Assembly: GCA_022457155.1 (NCBI GenBank)
Contig: JAJGOT010000214.1
Coordinates: forward strand, 512,001-576,000
Length of the DNA stretch: 64,000 bases
Direction of reading: 5' to 3'
Origin: Cladopsammia gracilis
Taxonomy: Eukaryota > Cnidaria > Anthozoa > Scleractinia > Dendrophylliidae
Within the stretch, counting starts at the first letter, position 1; every line of letters starts with the position of its first letter. Positions 1 to 10,800 of this stretch are shown here, in pieces. Below the pieces are notes generated by a model. It saw only the letters and a program-made list of their open reading frames with translations. It ran no database searches and was not told where the DNA came from. The position numbers and the translations under genes were made by a program.

Positions 1-323
1 TAACCCGCGACTTGCACAGGCGATGCAATTAAAAAAAAAGCCGTGAAAATTGAACCGCCTATGCGAGGGTGACCACACGTGCGATGGCGACGCGGCATTT
101 TCCGCCCCTGTCTGCAAGAAAACACAATCGTACGTGTATCCGCAGCTTGAAAATTTCCTGTCAATCAACAAGGTCCATAAGCGGCTTTTTTATACATCCT
201 GTAACCAATAGCAGAACTTTAACTTGTTATCCCCACAGATCAGATAAGAACTCTTTTTGTAAGCAACTTTCGTAAAAGACACAGTCGTCAGAATAGACCT
301 TCAAAAGGCCATAATTCATTTTC

Positions 324-898
324 TCAAATACACTGTACACCCTTGGAGTAGCATCCAAACTTCTTCCCGCACTTTAGGCAGATTTCATCTTGAACTTGCC
401 CTTCTCCATACTTTAATTTCATCTCTGTGACGATATCTGTTGCTTCCATTGGTTGAAGGCTATGTATGGTAATTAATGGCTTTCCGCCTCGTGACCAATC
501 AAAGAAATGCTCCATGAAATCAGTTTCTTCTCCTTTGCGGTTAGCTGGATTGATTACATTTAAGCCTTCTTCTCCCAAGCTTGACACCACAGCAACGGTA
601 ACATTAAGGAAGTTCATCAGACCTAACAAGGTAATATAATCGCCCCTCTCGCCGTCCTTGGACATCCGTCGCAGGTACGCCTCCCATGATTCACGATTTC
701 TTTAAAGTGACTACCGCCTGGTGTGGTCGGGTTGCTTCGTAGAAAGCTCACTAAGGCATCGCGATGTAGAGATGCTGTCTGAAAAGGCTTTCTCATACGA
801 GCAAGGTGGTCGCTGATTGCATAAAATAAGCAATTGCCATCTTTCGGTGTTGGGGGCTGGCGATAGGTAAGACCTGCACTGGCAAACCTCTCTGTCAA
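324..898 (-). pseudogene. Broken OTU-family cysteine protease fragment
   Basis: Two overlapping minus-strand frames (623-898 and 324-665) together read as an OTU deubiquitinase-like domain. The first contains DGNCLFYAISDHLAR, matching the OTU catalytic-Cys block (DGNC-F-A). The second continues with GDYITLLGLMNFLNVTVAV, matching the later OTU block. They are in different frames, so at least one frameshift lies near 640-665. A Cys-rich tail (CLKCGKKFGCYSKGVQC) ends the frame. It lies directly downstream of an Ulp1-like fragment on the same strand (1034-1414), from which it is separated by a SINE. Paired protease domains of this kind are found in large proteins of some eukaryotic DNA transposons (KDZ/Zisupton-like and others), so I infer a dead transposon gene rather than a host deubiquitinase. 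The exact superfamily is not determined. Confidence 0.65.
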
Positions 899-909
899 GC
901 TTTAATTTT

Positions 910-1041
910 CCCTGCGATGGACTAGCATCCCATCCAGGGGGGAGTAGCAATATTCCTAGTCGCTTCATGCTATAAAAACCGGGTTTAAGCTCCGGCCGTT
1001 ATGAGCCTTCTGGCTCGGGTGCGCGACTTTACTTTACTTTA
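910..1041 (+). repeat. SINE insertion with 14-bp target-site duplication
   Basis: This 132-bp segment recurs at about 34.27-34.40 kb (shared GACTAGCAT-CCATCCAGG, TAGCAATATTCCTAGT, CTCCGGCC and a tail of CTTTA repeats). It is flanked by identical CAAGCTTTAATTTT at 896-909 and 1042-1055, a 14-bp target duplication. This shows a retrotransposed insertion into the older OTU/Ulp1 gene. Confidence 0.85.
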
Positions 1042-1414
1042 CAAGCTTTAATTTTGCCAACTCGTTTGGGTTCGAATGCTTTCCACTAATCCAATGCAAG
1101 TCAGGTAGATAGTGAATTCGGTTGGTCTCAGCTGTTGCCAGGTAAGGCAAATCGTTTTCCATTTCATTGCGCGGGTGATCCAACTTAATGGCGACAGAGT
1201 TACATTGCTCACCGGATATCAAATGCTTACCAAACAAGCAAGTGAAAACACCACAGTAGTCAGTATTGTTAGATTGCTTGGGACAATTCCTGAAAAAGCT
1301 CGCTTTCCATGTCGCGCTCTTTGCTAATGAAGTTAATGAATTGCCTTTAATTTTAATCGTGTCAAAGATAGGTTTTGTAGATGTCAGGTTGACAGTAGGC
1401 GGAATCGTAAACAT
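1034..1414 (-). pseudogene. Ulp1/C48-like protease C-terminal fragment
   Basis: A 126-aa minus-strand frame contains NCPKQSNNTDYCGVFTCLFG, which resembles the catalytic end of Ulp1/SENP proteases (Q-x-N-x-x-D-CG-x-F-x-C), with the Gln and Cys in place. The N-terminal His and Asp part of the fold is not visible, so this is a fragment. The gene continues downstream on the same strand into the OTU-like frame once the SINE at 910-1041 and one target duplicate are ignored. A transposon-encoded polyprotein is more likely than a host SUMO protease because the neighbours are all mobile elements. Confidence 0.6.
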
Positions 1415-1689
1415 AAAGACAAAGATTGATGACAGATAATGAGAAGAAGCCAGTGCTCTTCATGGGACAAGTGTACCGGTATTATAACGTTTTCATGCTC
1501 CCAAATCAAATCAAATGTGGCGTGTAGAGCTGAACTTGGAAGGTTTTCTCTTATTATAGCCATTAATCAGAAAATAATTAATTATACCTTATACCTTCAA
1601 AGTAAGGACAATAACTCTATTGTTAAACAGATCTTTTTAATGTCAGCAGATCTTTACTCTTCTGGTAAAAGGATATAAGGATATCCGAA

Positions 1690-2356
1690 TTCTATAATTT
1701 GCCTGATTTTGACCCTATTTTCTTAACTGACACTAAAATCAAACATTATGTAAACTTAATTCAACAAAAATATATCCTATATTGGCGACATACCATTCAA
1801 CACTCTAAGAAACTCGAATTCTATAATATCTTTAAGAACGAATATATGCCTTCTCATTACTTAGACCTTACAAGGAAATCAAATGACAGAAAACAATTAG
1901 TAAAATTTCGTATAAGGAATCATAAATTAATGATTGAAATTGGTAGATATGAACGAATCACAAGAGATGATAGATTGTGCCCTACTTGTGAAGGTAATGA
2001 AATTGAAGATGAAATTCACTTCCTTTTTCATTGTCCTAAATACTCAATTCTTAGGGACGGATTTTATAGGAAAATAGGGTATCACCTACCAAATATAAAA
2101 CAGTTATCTCCTTCAGAAGTAACCAATGAATTAATGAACTCTCGTAATTATTTTGTAAATACTCAATTATTGAAATTCATTCTTTCATGCTTAGATTTCC
2201 GCAATAATCAAATTATCAATCCAGACTGATGTATCTTAATTGTACTTTCCCTTTCTTTATTAAACTATTGTAATTTTATTTTGTTATGTTGTAATACTTT
2301 GCAATACTGTAAGGATTTCTAGTCATGCAAATAAAGCTACTTGTTGTTGAAAAAAA
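1690..2356 (+). mobile_element. 5'-truncated LINE 3' end (ORF2 C-terminus)
   Basis: The frame 1699-2229 (176 aa) carries the typical C-terminal region of a non-LTR retrotransposon ORF2: a block KFRIRNHKLMIEIGRY followed by a zinc-knuckle-like CPTC...EDEIHFLFHCPKY. No RT or endonuclease is present upstream, so the copy is 5'-truncated. After the stop comes about 120 bp of AT-rich 3' UTR with AATAAAGC at about 2330, a TTGTTGTTG tail and an A-run ending about 2358. Clade not determined. Confidence 0.75.
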
Positions 2357-2359
2357 AAA

Positions 2360-2935
2360 TGCTCCCACAGTGATGTTTTGCCAAGATAATTTCCATATGT
2401 ACCGTCACCGCGTTCCAAAGATGGATAAAAGTATGAGCTTCCTAAGCCTACTGAGTTCCCCTCCGAGCATGCATAGTTCTCTCATAAATAATCAAAGTAC
2501 AAGTTAATCGTGTCTAATATACTGAAATCTTGCCATTTTGAGGAATGCATACCTGTTTTGTTTTTTTATTGACATGTTTTAAAAGCTAAATTAAGCTTAA
2601 CTTCAGTCAAGCTGTCACAAGTGAATAAGTATTTCAATAGCAAACAATTGGCGGTCGGCTCTGCTTTATTTATTTATGAAACCAGACATGAAATGAAAAA
2701 CAAAGAAAACACTTTCTAAAACAAGGGCAAAAAAACAATGGGACAATGGGTAGAAATAAGTAGAAAACAAGACATGTTTGTACACCGAGGTCCAGCCAGT
2801 ATTCTAGACTCTATTAAATTACATTACGCCCAGCGTTCTCCATTCAAGTTATTCCAAAATTCGACAAATTGTCACGTAACAGGGCCCAGGGTGAGTGTCG
2901 AATGGTCTTTCAAATAATTGAAAATGATCTAAATT
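2360..2935. other. Unassigned AT-rich spacer
   Basis: I see no coding signal, RNA gene or clear repeat structure here. It lies between the LINE tail and the Polinton polymerase remnant. Confidence 0.4.
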
Positions 2936-2938
2936 TTA

Positions 2939-3965
2939 AAGATATAGATTTTCCAGTAAAAGTTAAAGATATAAAAAGTTTGAGAAAAATAATCCTCAAC
3001 TTTTAGGTATTAATGTATTTTCTATTAATGAATATAATAAAATTTATCCATTTAGACTAAATGAAAAAGATTGTAATAATTCAATAGATTTATTTCTTTA
3101 TTGAAAAATGGAAAATCACATTATTCACTTATCAAAAATTTTTAGTAGATTAGTAAGTTCTCAAGTTAGTAAAGATACAAGAAAAAAATGTTATTGTAAA
3201 AGATGTTTATCTCATTTTACAAAAGAGGAATTATTTGATAAACATAGTACTTATTGTTGTCTTAATGAAACAGTTGCAGTAAAAATGCCTCCTAAAAACA
3301 AATTTCTTTTCTTTAAAAATTATAGTAAAAAATTACCTTTACCTTTTGTGGCTTGTGCTGATTTTGAATGTTTCACAAAAACAATGAATAACTGTACAAT
3401 TTATACAAAGAAAACAGAAGATGAAGATATAGCAAAAAATCTTTTGCACAAAGTTAGAATCAATTACTAAATCGATTTATGAAAGTCTATAAATATCCTA
3501 AAAAGATAATTTTTGTAAATGAAAATAGTCACGATTTTATTAATTCATTTGTTTGCCATATTTGTGAACAACCATTTAACAAAGATGACCACAAGGTTAG
3601 AGATCATTGTCATTTCTCTGGTGAATATAGAGGTGCTGCTCATAATAGTTGTAATCTTAATTGTAGAAAACCTTTAATACTTCCCGTAATATTTCATAAT
3701 CTTCAAGGTTATGATGCAATTTATTTATTAAACAATTATCAAAGATTAAAGGTGAATTATCTTGCATTCCGACAACAGAAGAAAGATATATTTCATTTTC
3801 TAAGAAAATAAAAGTTGATGAATACACATCTAAAAAGACAAATGAAATAGTATCATTAAATTTTGAAATTCGTTTTTTAGACTCCTTTAAATTCATGCAA
3901 ACTTCATTAGCAAATCTTGTTAAAAATCTAAAGCCAGAAGCAAAATCGAGTAGCAAAATCAAGTC
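2939..3965 (+). pseudogene. Decayed Polinton/Maverick protein-primed DNA polymerase B, N-terminal part
   Basis: Several frames in tandem resemble the N-terminal half of Polinton PolB. The piece 3108-3470 has a C-x2-C...H-x4-C zinc-finger-like segment and PFVACADFECF, the exonuclease I-like ADFE motif. The piece 3479-3811 has CHICEQPF...KVRDHCHFSGEYRGAAH and LPVIFHNLQGYDA, the highly characteristic zinc-binding/ExoII stretch. A third frame at about 3800-3960 reads RFLDSFKFM-x-SLANLV, the following exonuclease region. Upstream frames from about 2939 add FPVKVKDI. There are at least three frameshifts or stops, and the polymerase palm motifs are missing: similarity ends at about 3965, where DIRS-like sequence begins. 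It is AT-rich, unlike the GC-rich virus block at 25-30 kb, so it is probably a different lineage. Confidence 0.8.
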
Positions 3966-4057
3966 AGAGGTACCTGGGCTTCAAATGGAAGGGGAATTAT
4001 TATCAGTGGCGCGCCCTCCCATTTGGTCTGGCTTGCAGCCCGTACTATTTCGCCAAG

Positions 4058-4468
4058 TTGGTTAAGGCGAGCGTGAGATACCTGGCAGTCCGTATTCCCC
4101 GATTACGGATGCTGCACTTTGTCGACGATTCTCTTCTCTCAGACCTGCGCAGCTTCATAGCAGGGGTTACTCACCAGGCAGTGGGGATCCTAGAATCGTC
4201 GGGGTGGAAGATAAACACGAGCAAATCCGTTCTAACACAACAGATTACTTTCCTGGGACACAAAGTCCAGTCCCCCAGGGAGGGAATCTGCATAAGGGTA
4301 ATGCCAGAAAAGCTTCGACGATTGAAGAAAGTCGTTCAACGAGTCCTTTGCAAACGAATTGCCTCTGCACGGGTTATTGCTCGTATAGACGGTCAGTGTA
4401 TTGCCATGGCAAAAGTAATAATGCCTGCCAGGCTGTGCCTGCCGTCTCTTTATCGCCTCTTGCGCTGA
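4058..4468 (+). pseudogene. DIRS-like reverse transcriptase, C-terminal part
   Basis: A 136-aa frame contains LHFVDDSLLSD, the catalytic Y/F-x-DD box of RT, followed by GWKINTSKSVLTQQITFLGH, the conserved thumb-side motif of LTR and DIRS reverse transcriptases. The fingers and first palm motifs are absent because the element is truncated near 3990. The frame ends at 4468, and coding continues in another frame from 4490. Confidence 0.8.
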
Positions 4469-4489
4469 AAAAGTCATTGGGAACAGTCT

Positions 4490-4943
4490 ATGATATTGCC
4501 CGACGACTGTCTGCGCGACCTCGAGTGGTGGTATAAAAATGTCGAATTTTGGAACTGCCGCAACCTGCGCTCCCAGCCAATCACCTTACAGTTATTCACC
4601 GACGCCTCGGACAGCAGCTGGGGAGCCAGCCTCAATGGCAACAGTGCCTTTGGCCTTTGGAATCGTGTAACAGCACGTCAATCAATCAACTATATATCGG
4701 GAGTTGTTAGCCGTCCTTCTCGTTCTCCACAGTTTTCGCGCTTTATTACAGTCATCAGGGCATGTTGTCCAAGTTATGACAGACAATGTGTCAACAGCGG
4801 CAAATATCAATCACCAGGGTGGTCCAAATCTAGAGCTCACCAACCTGACAAGGTCCTTGTGGGCTTATTCCCACAAGCTAGGGATAACCATTGTAGCTTC
4901 CCATCTTCCCGGAGTAGAAAACAAGAAAGCCGACCTGTTGTAA
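4490..4943 (+). pseudogene. DIRS-like RNase H domain (frameshifted)
   Basis: The frame from 4490 gives LQLFTDASDSSWGASL, the first RNase H motif with the catalytic Asp. The following frame 4704-4943 gives MTDNVSTAANINHQGG (second Asp) and IVASHLPGVENKKADLL (last Asp and the H-x-P-G-x-x-N-x-x-AD end). A frameshift at about 4700 separates the two halves. It is followed within four bases by the methylase-like frame. Confidence 0.8.
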
Positions 4944-4946
4944 CGT

Positions 4947-5396
4947 ATGAACGGTCACCTAGAGTGGCACCTAAGCAGCACAGTGTTCCGCTTGCTCGAT
5001 TGGGTGTGGGGCCCCCACACCATAGATCGTTGTGCAACATGGGCAAATCATCAACTTCCGCGGTACAACAGTCGCTTTTACGATCCCGGAGCTGTGGGGA
5101 TCGATTGCCTGGCCCAACTCGACTGGACTTCCGAAAACAACTTTGTGAATCCTCCGTTCCGCATCATCCCAGCGATTCTAGATATCCTTCAGTGGTACAA
5201 AGCGGACGCAACCTTGATTGCTCCCTACTGGTCAGGAAGAGAATGGTGTCGTCGGCTGGTAGCGATGTCAGTAGATCATCCGATACTAGTATGGAATCAC
5301 CCCAAGGTAGTCCAGTCGTTGGACAACACCCCAGACCCTCTGCGCGACCCGAAGTGGCAGCTGTTTGCTTGGAGAGTGAGTGGCAAACACGTCTGA
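4947..5396 (+). pseudogene. DIRS-associated Dam-like N6-adenine methylase
   Basis: A 149-aa frame reads HTIDRCATWANHQLPRYNSR...NNFVNPPFRIIPAIL...TLIAPYWSGREWCRRL. The NPPF tetrapeptide is the amino-methyltransferase catalytic motif, and the surrounding pattern matches the phage-Dam-type domain found between RNase H and recombinase in DIRS elements. The domain looks nearly complete, but the neighbouring frames are broken. Confidence 0.75.
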
Positions 5397-6206
5397 AGTC
5401 CAAAGGCTGGTCAAGTGAGGCAGCCGCCCTGATGCGATCAGCTCTAGCGCCTTCCACACTACGAACATACAACCAGTCACTCCGGCAGCTGTTACACTTC
5501 TGTCAGTCTCGTGGCCAGGAGTTTCCCCCTACGAGTGAACACGTCCTGGTTGACTTCATTGTATCCCTTGCAAAGGGAGCAAAACGACCAAAAGCGTCCC
5601 TCAAAATTGTACATGCCGCACTTTCCACATTTTATGAAGCTCGAGGCCAGACCATGCCAGTGAATTCCCAGGATATGACCCGTCTGCTTACTGCCGTAAT
5701 CAAACTTTGCACTAACGATGCAATGGAGCGTTCAAATGTTATGCCCGTAGAGTCCTTCAAGCAGCTCTTTCTCAGTTGGAGAAGCAATGACCAGTTATCA
5801 CTAGTGCAGCTCAGAATGAAGACGGTTTCCTTGCTGGCTCTAACAGCCATGTATCGTCCCTCTAACCTGGCCCCTCAGTCCACCTATCTTAAGCAGGATG
5901 GCTCTCATGAGCAGCGTTTTCTCCGTCGTACGCATGTTACCTTTCACCCCGATAGGATGATGGTCACTTTCTTAGGCACCAAAAATGACTCGTCACGGGA
6001 TGGTGTGTATTTCACGCGCAGGCCTTGGCATCAAAAAGTATACGGCAAAGTGTTGTAGGCCAACTGGAGCAACCCACGCCATACGTGCCGGCCTTACTCC
6101 ACAAGCTGTTATGAAATCCGGGCGATGGAAAACAGAAAGTGTATTTCGTAACCACCATGTTTATGAAGCAGCCAACATGTCGTCGTTATTACACCTGGAA
6201 CACTAG
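5378..6206 (+). pseudogene. DIRS-like tyrosine recombinase
   Basis: The frame ending at 6058 includes APSTLRTYNQSLRQLLHFC (core-binding domain start) and LLALTAMYRPSNLA (box with the first catalytic Arg). The frame ending at 6206 includes GATHAIRAGLTPQAVMKSGRW...NHHVY, matching the H-x-x-R / W...Y block with the nucleophilic Tyr. The change of frame at about 6000-6030 and the short spacing there indicate a frameshift or small deletion. The enzyme would have integrated a circular DNA intermediate. Confidence 0.8.
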
Positions 6207-6289
6207 GGATGATCCCTATGGACTGTTTTCATTTTCAGGATATTCTTTCCTGTTAACCGTGTTTACATTTTTTCTTGGCATTGTTAGGC

Positions 6290-6574
6290 ATTCGTTAGTT
6301 TTTTTTTCCAGTAGACTGGTGACCGTGTATTACGTAAGTTTTGAATAAACTGTAGTTTGCACGGTCACAGAGGAGAGACTGGGACTCGCTCACGTGTTAT
6401 TCTCACGTGAGCTCACACTTCAGTTCTTGTTCGGTGTAGCGTTTTCATTTTCCTCCCTGATTTGCATGTCCCCTGTACTCTTCCTGCCGGGTTTGTTGCA
6501 CCGTTCAGGGATTAAGTATTCGTTAGTTTTTTCCAGTAGACTGGTGACCGTGTATTACGTAAGTTTTGAATAAA
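6290..6574 (+). repeat. 57-bp direct repeat pair at the DIRS right end
   Basis: A segment running from ATTCGTTAGTTTTTT through GTATTACGTAAGTTTTGAAT is present at 6290-6349 and 6518-6574 with almost no change. Between them lies a short palindrome (CTCACGTG...CACGTGAG, about 6389-6412). The arrangement fits DIRS terminal/internal complementary repeats, though pairing with a left end cannot be tested. Confidence 0.6.
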
Positions 6575-6610
6575 ATACGCGTTATGTGTAGAATGCATGT
6601 AAGTATAGGA

Positions 6611-6768
6611 AATCATACGGTTTCGAGTTCAACTTGGGATTAATTTGCACGAGTGAGTTTTTCAAAAAGCTCAAATTGCACGACCCGCTTCGGCGAGTAC
6701 AATTTGAGCTTTTCGGAAAACTCACCAGTGCAAATTAATCCCAAATGGAACGAGAAAACCGTATGATT
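6611..6768. repeat. Foldback MITE
   Basis: AATCATACGGTTT at the left is mirrored by AAACCGTATGATT at the right, and the arms (CTTGGGATTAATTTGCAC / GTGCAAATTAATCCCAA) continue the pairing to a short GC-rich loop (CCCGCTTCGGCGAG). No coding capacity. Confidence 0.75.
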
Positions 6769-6832
6769 ACTTATTAATAATTATATATCTATTTTTTTTG
6801 CAAAATTTTTTGCATCATTTTTTTATTTGTAA

Positions 6833-6892
6833 TTTGCATTGGTGTTACACTTTTTGCACCGGTGTTACACTTTTTGCACTGGTGTTACACTT
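6833..6892 (+). repeat. Three tandem copies of a 20-bp unit
   Basis: The unit TTTGCACTGGTGTTACACTT occurs three times in a row with one or two differences. Confidence 0.8.
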
Positions 6893-7868
6893 GAACTGCA
6901 CTGCTCAGCATTGAGTAATTTTTTCATGTATATTATTAACAATGAAATCATTTTCAAGCCGCCCCACAACACATTTTCAGGTTTAAGACCACCCTCATTT
7001 TCACAGAAAAATATTTCGGGGCTTCCCCCTTTTCTCACCCACCGACCCCCGGTCCCATAATTCATGACCGGTCTCTTATGGGTGTCGCAGTTTCGGTTAT
7101 TTGAGAGGTTCTCCACTTCTCGGTGTCTCGATTTGTTTGGTAATTAGCTTTTCCATAGCCTTTCTCTCCGCCTCTCATTTTGAAAAATTAAAAGTGTAGG
7201 GCTCGCAGAAAAAAAAATATCTCGAATCTCGAATTTACCATTCGCCACCCGTAAACGCAAAGCCTGACAATCGCCGAACAAGAACAACAGCTCTTCGAGT
7301 ACAGTGAAGTCGTGCTTTAAGAAGAGTCTTAAAAGAGTCTTGTAAGTGCCCCTAAGGTACGAGAATTAATTAAATATATTATTATGATTTGTTTTACATG
7401 TACAGTCACTTTTCCGGTCACACTAGGTGATCCGTCACGAACGTTACTACACTGTACGTCATTTGAAACTTTTAATCAGTCTTTCGCAATCACTCGTGCG
7501 TGAAAGGTCAACTTCAACTTTTATATTACTTCCATTTATCTGTTGCTCGAAAAGAAAGAAAACGAAATCGTTATCGAATGGAACTCTCGCCAAACCCGGC
7601 AATTATGCAAGTTCCTTTTACTTGATATGTTTCGTTTCGTCATTTTCTTTTTTCTCATGTTATAAATAAATCCAATCATCCATGAGCTTGAAGTTGCTAT
7701 ATCAACTGATATGACGTCACTAACACTTCTTTTTTTTTTTTTTTTTTTTTTTTTTTCCGGAAACAACTTTATTTGAAACAATACATTATTTACATCACTA
7801 CATTACAATATGATACTACACAAAACTACACAGACATACGATTACATTTACAAATTTACTAATATTAA

Positions 7869-10800
7869 TTACAGAAGAACTGTCCACTTTCGGCGAAAAG
7901 CAGGCAAGCATTTCTTTGCAATTGCAGTTTCTTTAATTATTTCCATTTTTTCTTGTATTCGCAGCAGGAAGTTACGGAAGTATAGTTCACCTTGGCACCT
8001 GTTTGACGTGCAGAATATATAGTATTTTGCTATTAGAATTGAGTAATTTAAAGCCTGCCAGTATTTTGTATTGTCAAAGTAGCCGTATAATATGCTACCA
8101 TGTTTTAAAGAAAGTCTTTCACGTGCTTTTTCAAACCACCACTCCTGAAACGTATTCCAGAAGGAGAGTGATTTACTGCATTGGATTAACATATGGTTTA
8201 AAGTTTGCTTCTCACATCCACATAACGGACACAAATCACTTTCAGAGATACCGTCACGGTAAAGGCTCATTTGAGTAGGAAGTATGTTATGTATAATTTT
8301 GTATTGAAACATTATAAGTTTAATTTCTTTTGTAACTGTAAAAGGCATTTGGTAAACTTTATGAACATTTTTTTCTAAAAAGCCGTATCGTAAAATTTTA
8401 GTTTGAGAAGTTGGTGGTACGAAAGTGTTTTTTAAGATTGCTGAATAAATGAAACTTGTGATTAGGGGTGTGGTAGAAGTATCGTTGAGGTTGTTTTGAC
8501 CATGTGGTTTTAAAGCATTTTTCCACGCGCGAGGAATGGCATTGATAAGACCATAAAACTTCGTAAAGGGTACATCTAAATTAAACTTTGTTTTAAATTC
8601 TAAAAAGTTACAGAAGTTGCCTTGTTCATTTAGTAAATCTTGCACATGAATAACATTTTTTGAGAACCATTTTCTATAAAAAACTTGCTTCTTATCAATT
8701 AGAATATTACAGTTGTTCCATATAATTTCATTTTTGATATTGGTAGTAATACAATCAGGTAAGTTTTTGAAGTCGCGCCAATAATCGAGAATCATGCGAT
8801 AAAAAATAGGGAGGCTCTCTAGCTTAAGTAATTCGGTTTTATAGTTACATTTTGTCAGGAAAGAGAAATTACCAAGATGATTTACACAATGGTTAGGAAT
8901 AATTTTCCAAGAAGCAGACGATTGACTTTGATAATGGCATTGATAAGACCATAAAACTTCGTAAAGGGTACATCTAAATTAAACTTTGTTTTAAATTCTA
9001 AAAAGTTACAGAAGTTGCCTTGTTCATTTAGTAAATCTTGCACATGAATAACATTTTTTGAGAACCATTTTCTATAAAAAACTTGCTTCTTATCAATTAG
9101 AATATTACAGTTGTTCCATATAATTTCATTTTTGATATTGGTAGTAATACAATCAGGTAAGTTTTTGAAGTCGCGCCAATAATCGAGAATCATGCGATAA
9201 AAAATAGGGAGGCTCTCTAGCTTAAGTAATTCGGTTTTATAGTTACATTTTGTCAGGAAAGAGAAATTACCAAGATGATTTACACAATGGTTAGGAATAA
9301 TTTTCCAAGAAGCAGACGATTGACTTTGAATTCTACTAATCCAAGCAATTTTCAACGCTTTTTCCATAATTTCAAAATCGCACATTTTGAGACCACCTTC
9401 TTTTTTTTCTGCGATAACAGTACTTTTTTTAATTTTTGCGGGTTTGTCGTCCCAAATGAAACTGAAAATAATTTTATTTATTTGTTTTATATAATGTTTG
9501 GGCACATTTAAAACGGAAGCGTTAAAAGTCAGTTTAGAGAGCCCTAATGTTTTTACGATATTGATTTTTCCGTACAAAGTAAGTTTTCTTTTTTTCCAGG
9601 TATTTAAAATTTTCTCTAAATCTCGAATTTTGGTTCCAAAGTTGAGTTCTTCCGCATCTGTTTGATTTTGTGAGAAAAATATTCCAAGAGATAGTATCGG
9701 TTCTTTTGGCCATTTGAAACCAAAACGGGTGTCTTGATTGTTTTTCCATTGTCCTAGCCACATTGCTTCAGTTTTAGCAGTATTTATTTCCAACCCAGAG
9801 AGAGAGTTGAAATCATTTAGAAATTTAAGTAGTTCGGAGACGGATTCTTGGTCGCGGACAAAGACAGTAGTGTCATCAGCGTATTGTGATACTTCTATTT
9901 CTTGATTATCTACTTGGATGCCTTTTATAGATCTATTGCTTTTTAAGGCTCTCGCTAGAAGTTCAATCCCCAGGACAAATAAGAGACCCGATAAAGGGCA
10001 ACCTTGTCGAACACCTCGTTGCAAAGAGAAGAAATTTGAAGCATGCCCATTGTTTAAAACACAACTAGAAACGTTATTGTAAAATATGTTAAACCAGTTT
10101 ATGATATCAGGTCCAAAATTAAAAGATTTGAGAGCGGCGTTAAGGTATGTCCATTCAATTGAATCAAAAGCTTTTTTAAAATCAAGAAATATTGCAATGC
10201 CTTTTTTGTTTGTCTGGTTGGTGTGTTGTATTATGTCTTGAATAAGCCGAATGTTTTCACCAATGTAACGGCCTTTCACATAACCAGTTTGGTCAGGATT
10301 TATAATGCTAGGGAGCACTTTTTCAAGTCTTTTTGCTATGGCTTTAGTAAGGATTTTGTAATCGACATTAAGGAGTGATATAGGCCTTAGATTTTCTAAA
10401 ATTGTTGTGTCTTTAGACTTTTTTGGAATAAGCGAGATGATACCTCTCCTCTGGCTAATAGATAAAGTCCCTGATTGAAAGGCAAAGTTGAAACTATCTG
10501 TCATTTCTTTACTGATTTCAGGCCAAAAAAAGCGATAGAATTCAACAGGAAAACCATCGGTACCAGGTGTTTTATGTTTTTTTAAGTCTTTTTGTGCGTT
10601 AAAGCATTCTTCTACGGTTATTTGACCTTCACAAGAATTCATTTCTTCCTCATTTAAAGTGGTTATGTTTTCTGAGTTGAAGAAAGTTGATTCTTTGAGT
10701 TCAGATTCGGTGATTGTGACCTTTGATTTGTAAAGAGCTTCATAAAAACGTTTTTCTTCTTCTAGAATTTTGAATTGATCATCAGTGTAAACGTTTTCAG

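Larger units (their letters stand above)
3990..6575 (+). mobile_element. Degenerate DIRS-like tyrosine-recombinase retrotransposon
   Basis: Gene order on the plus strand is reverse transcriptase, RNase H, Dam-like methylase, tyrosine recombinase, which is diagnostic of DIRS1-type elements rather than LTR or LINE elements. The left side is truncated (RT N-terminus missing). The right side carries a 57-bp direct repeat (6290-6349 and 6518-6574), plausibly remnants of the split terminal repeats. Several frameshifts are present, so the copy is inactive. Confidence 0.85.
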
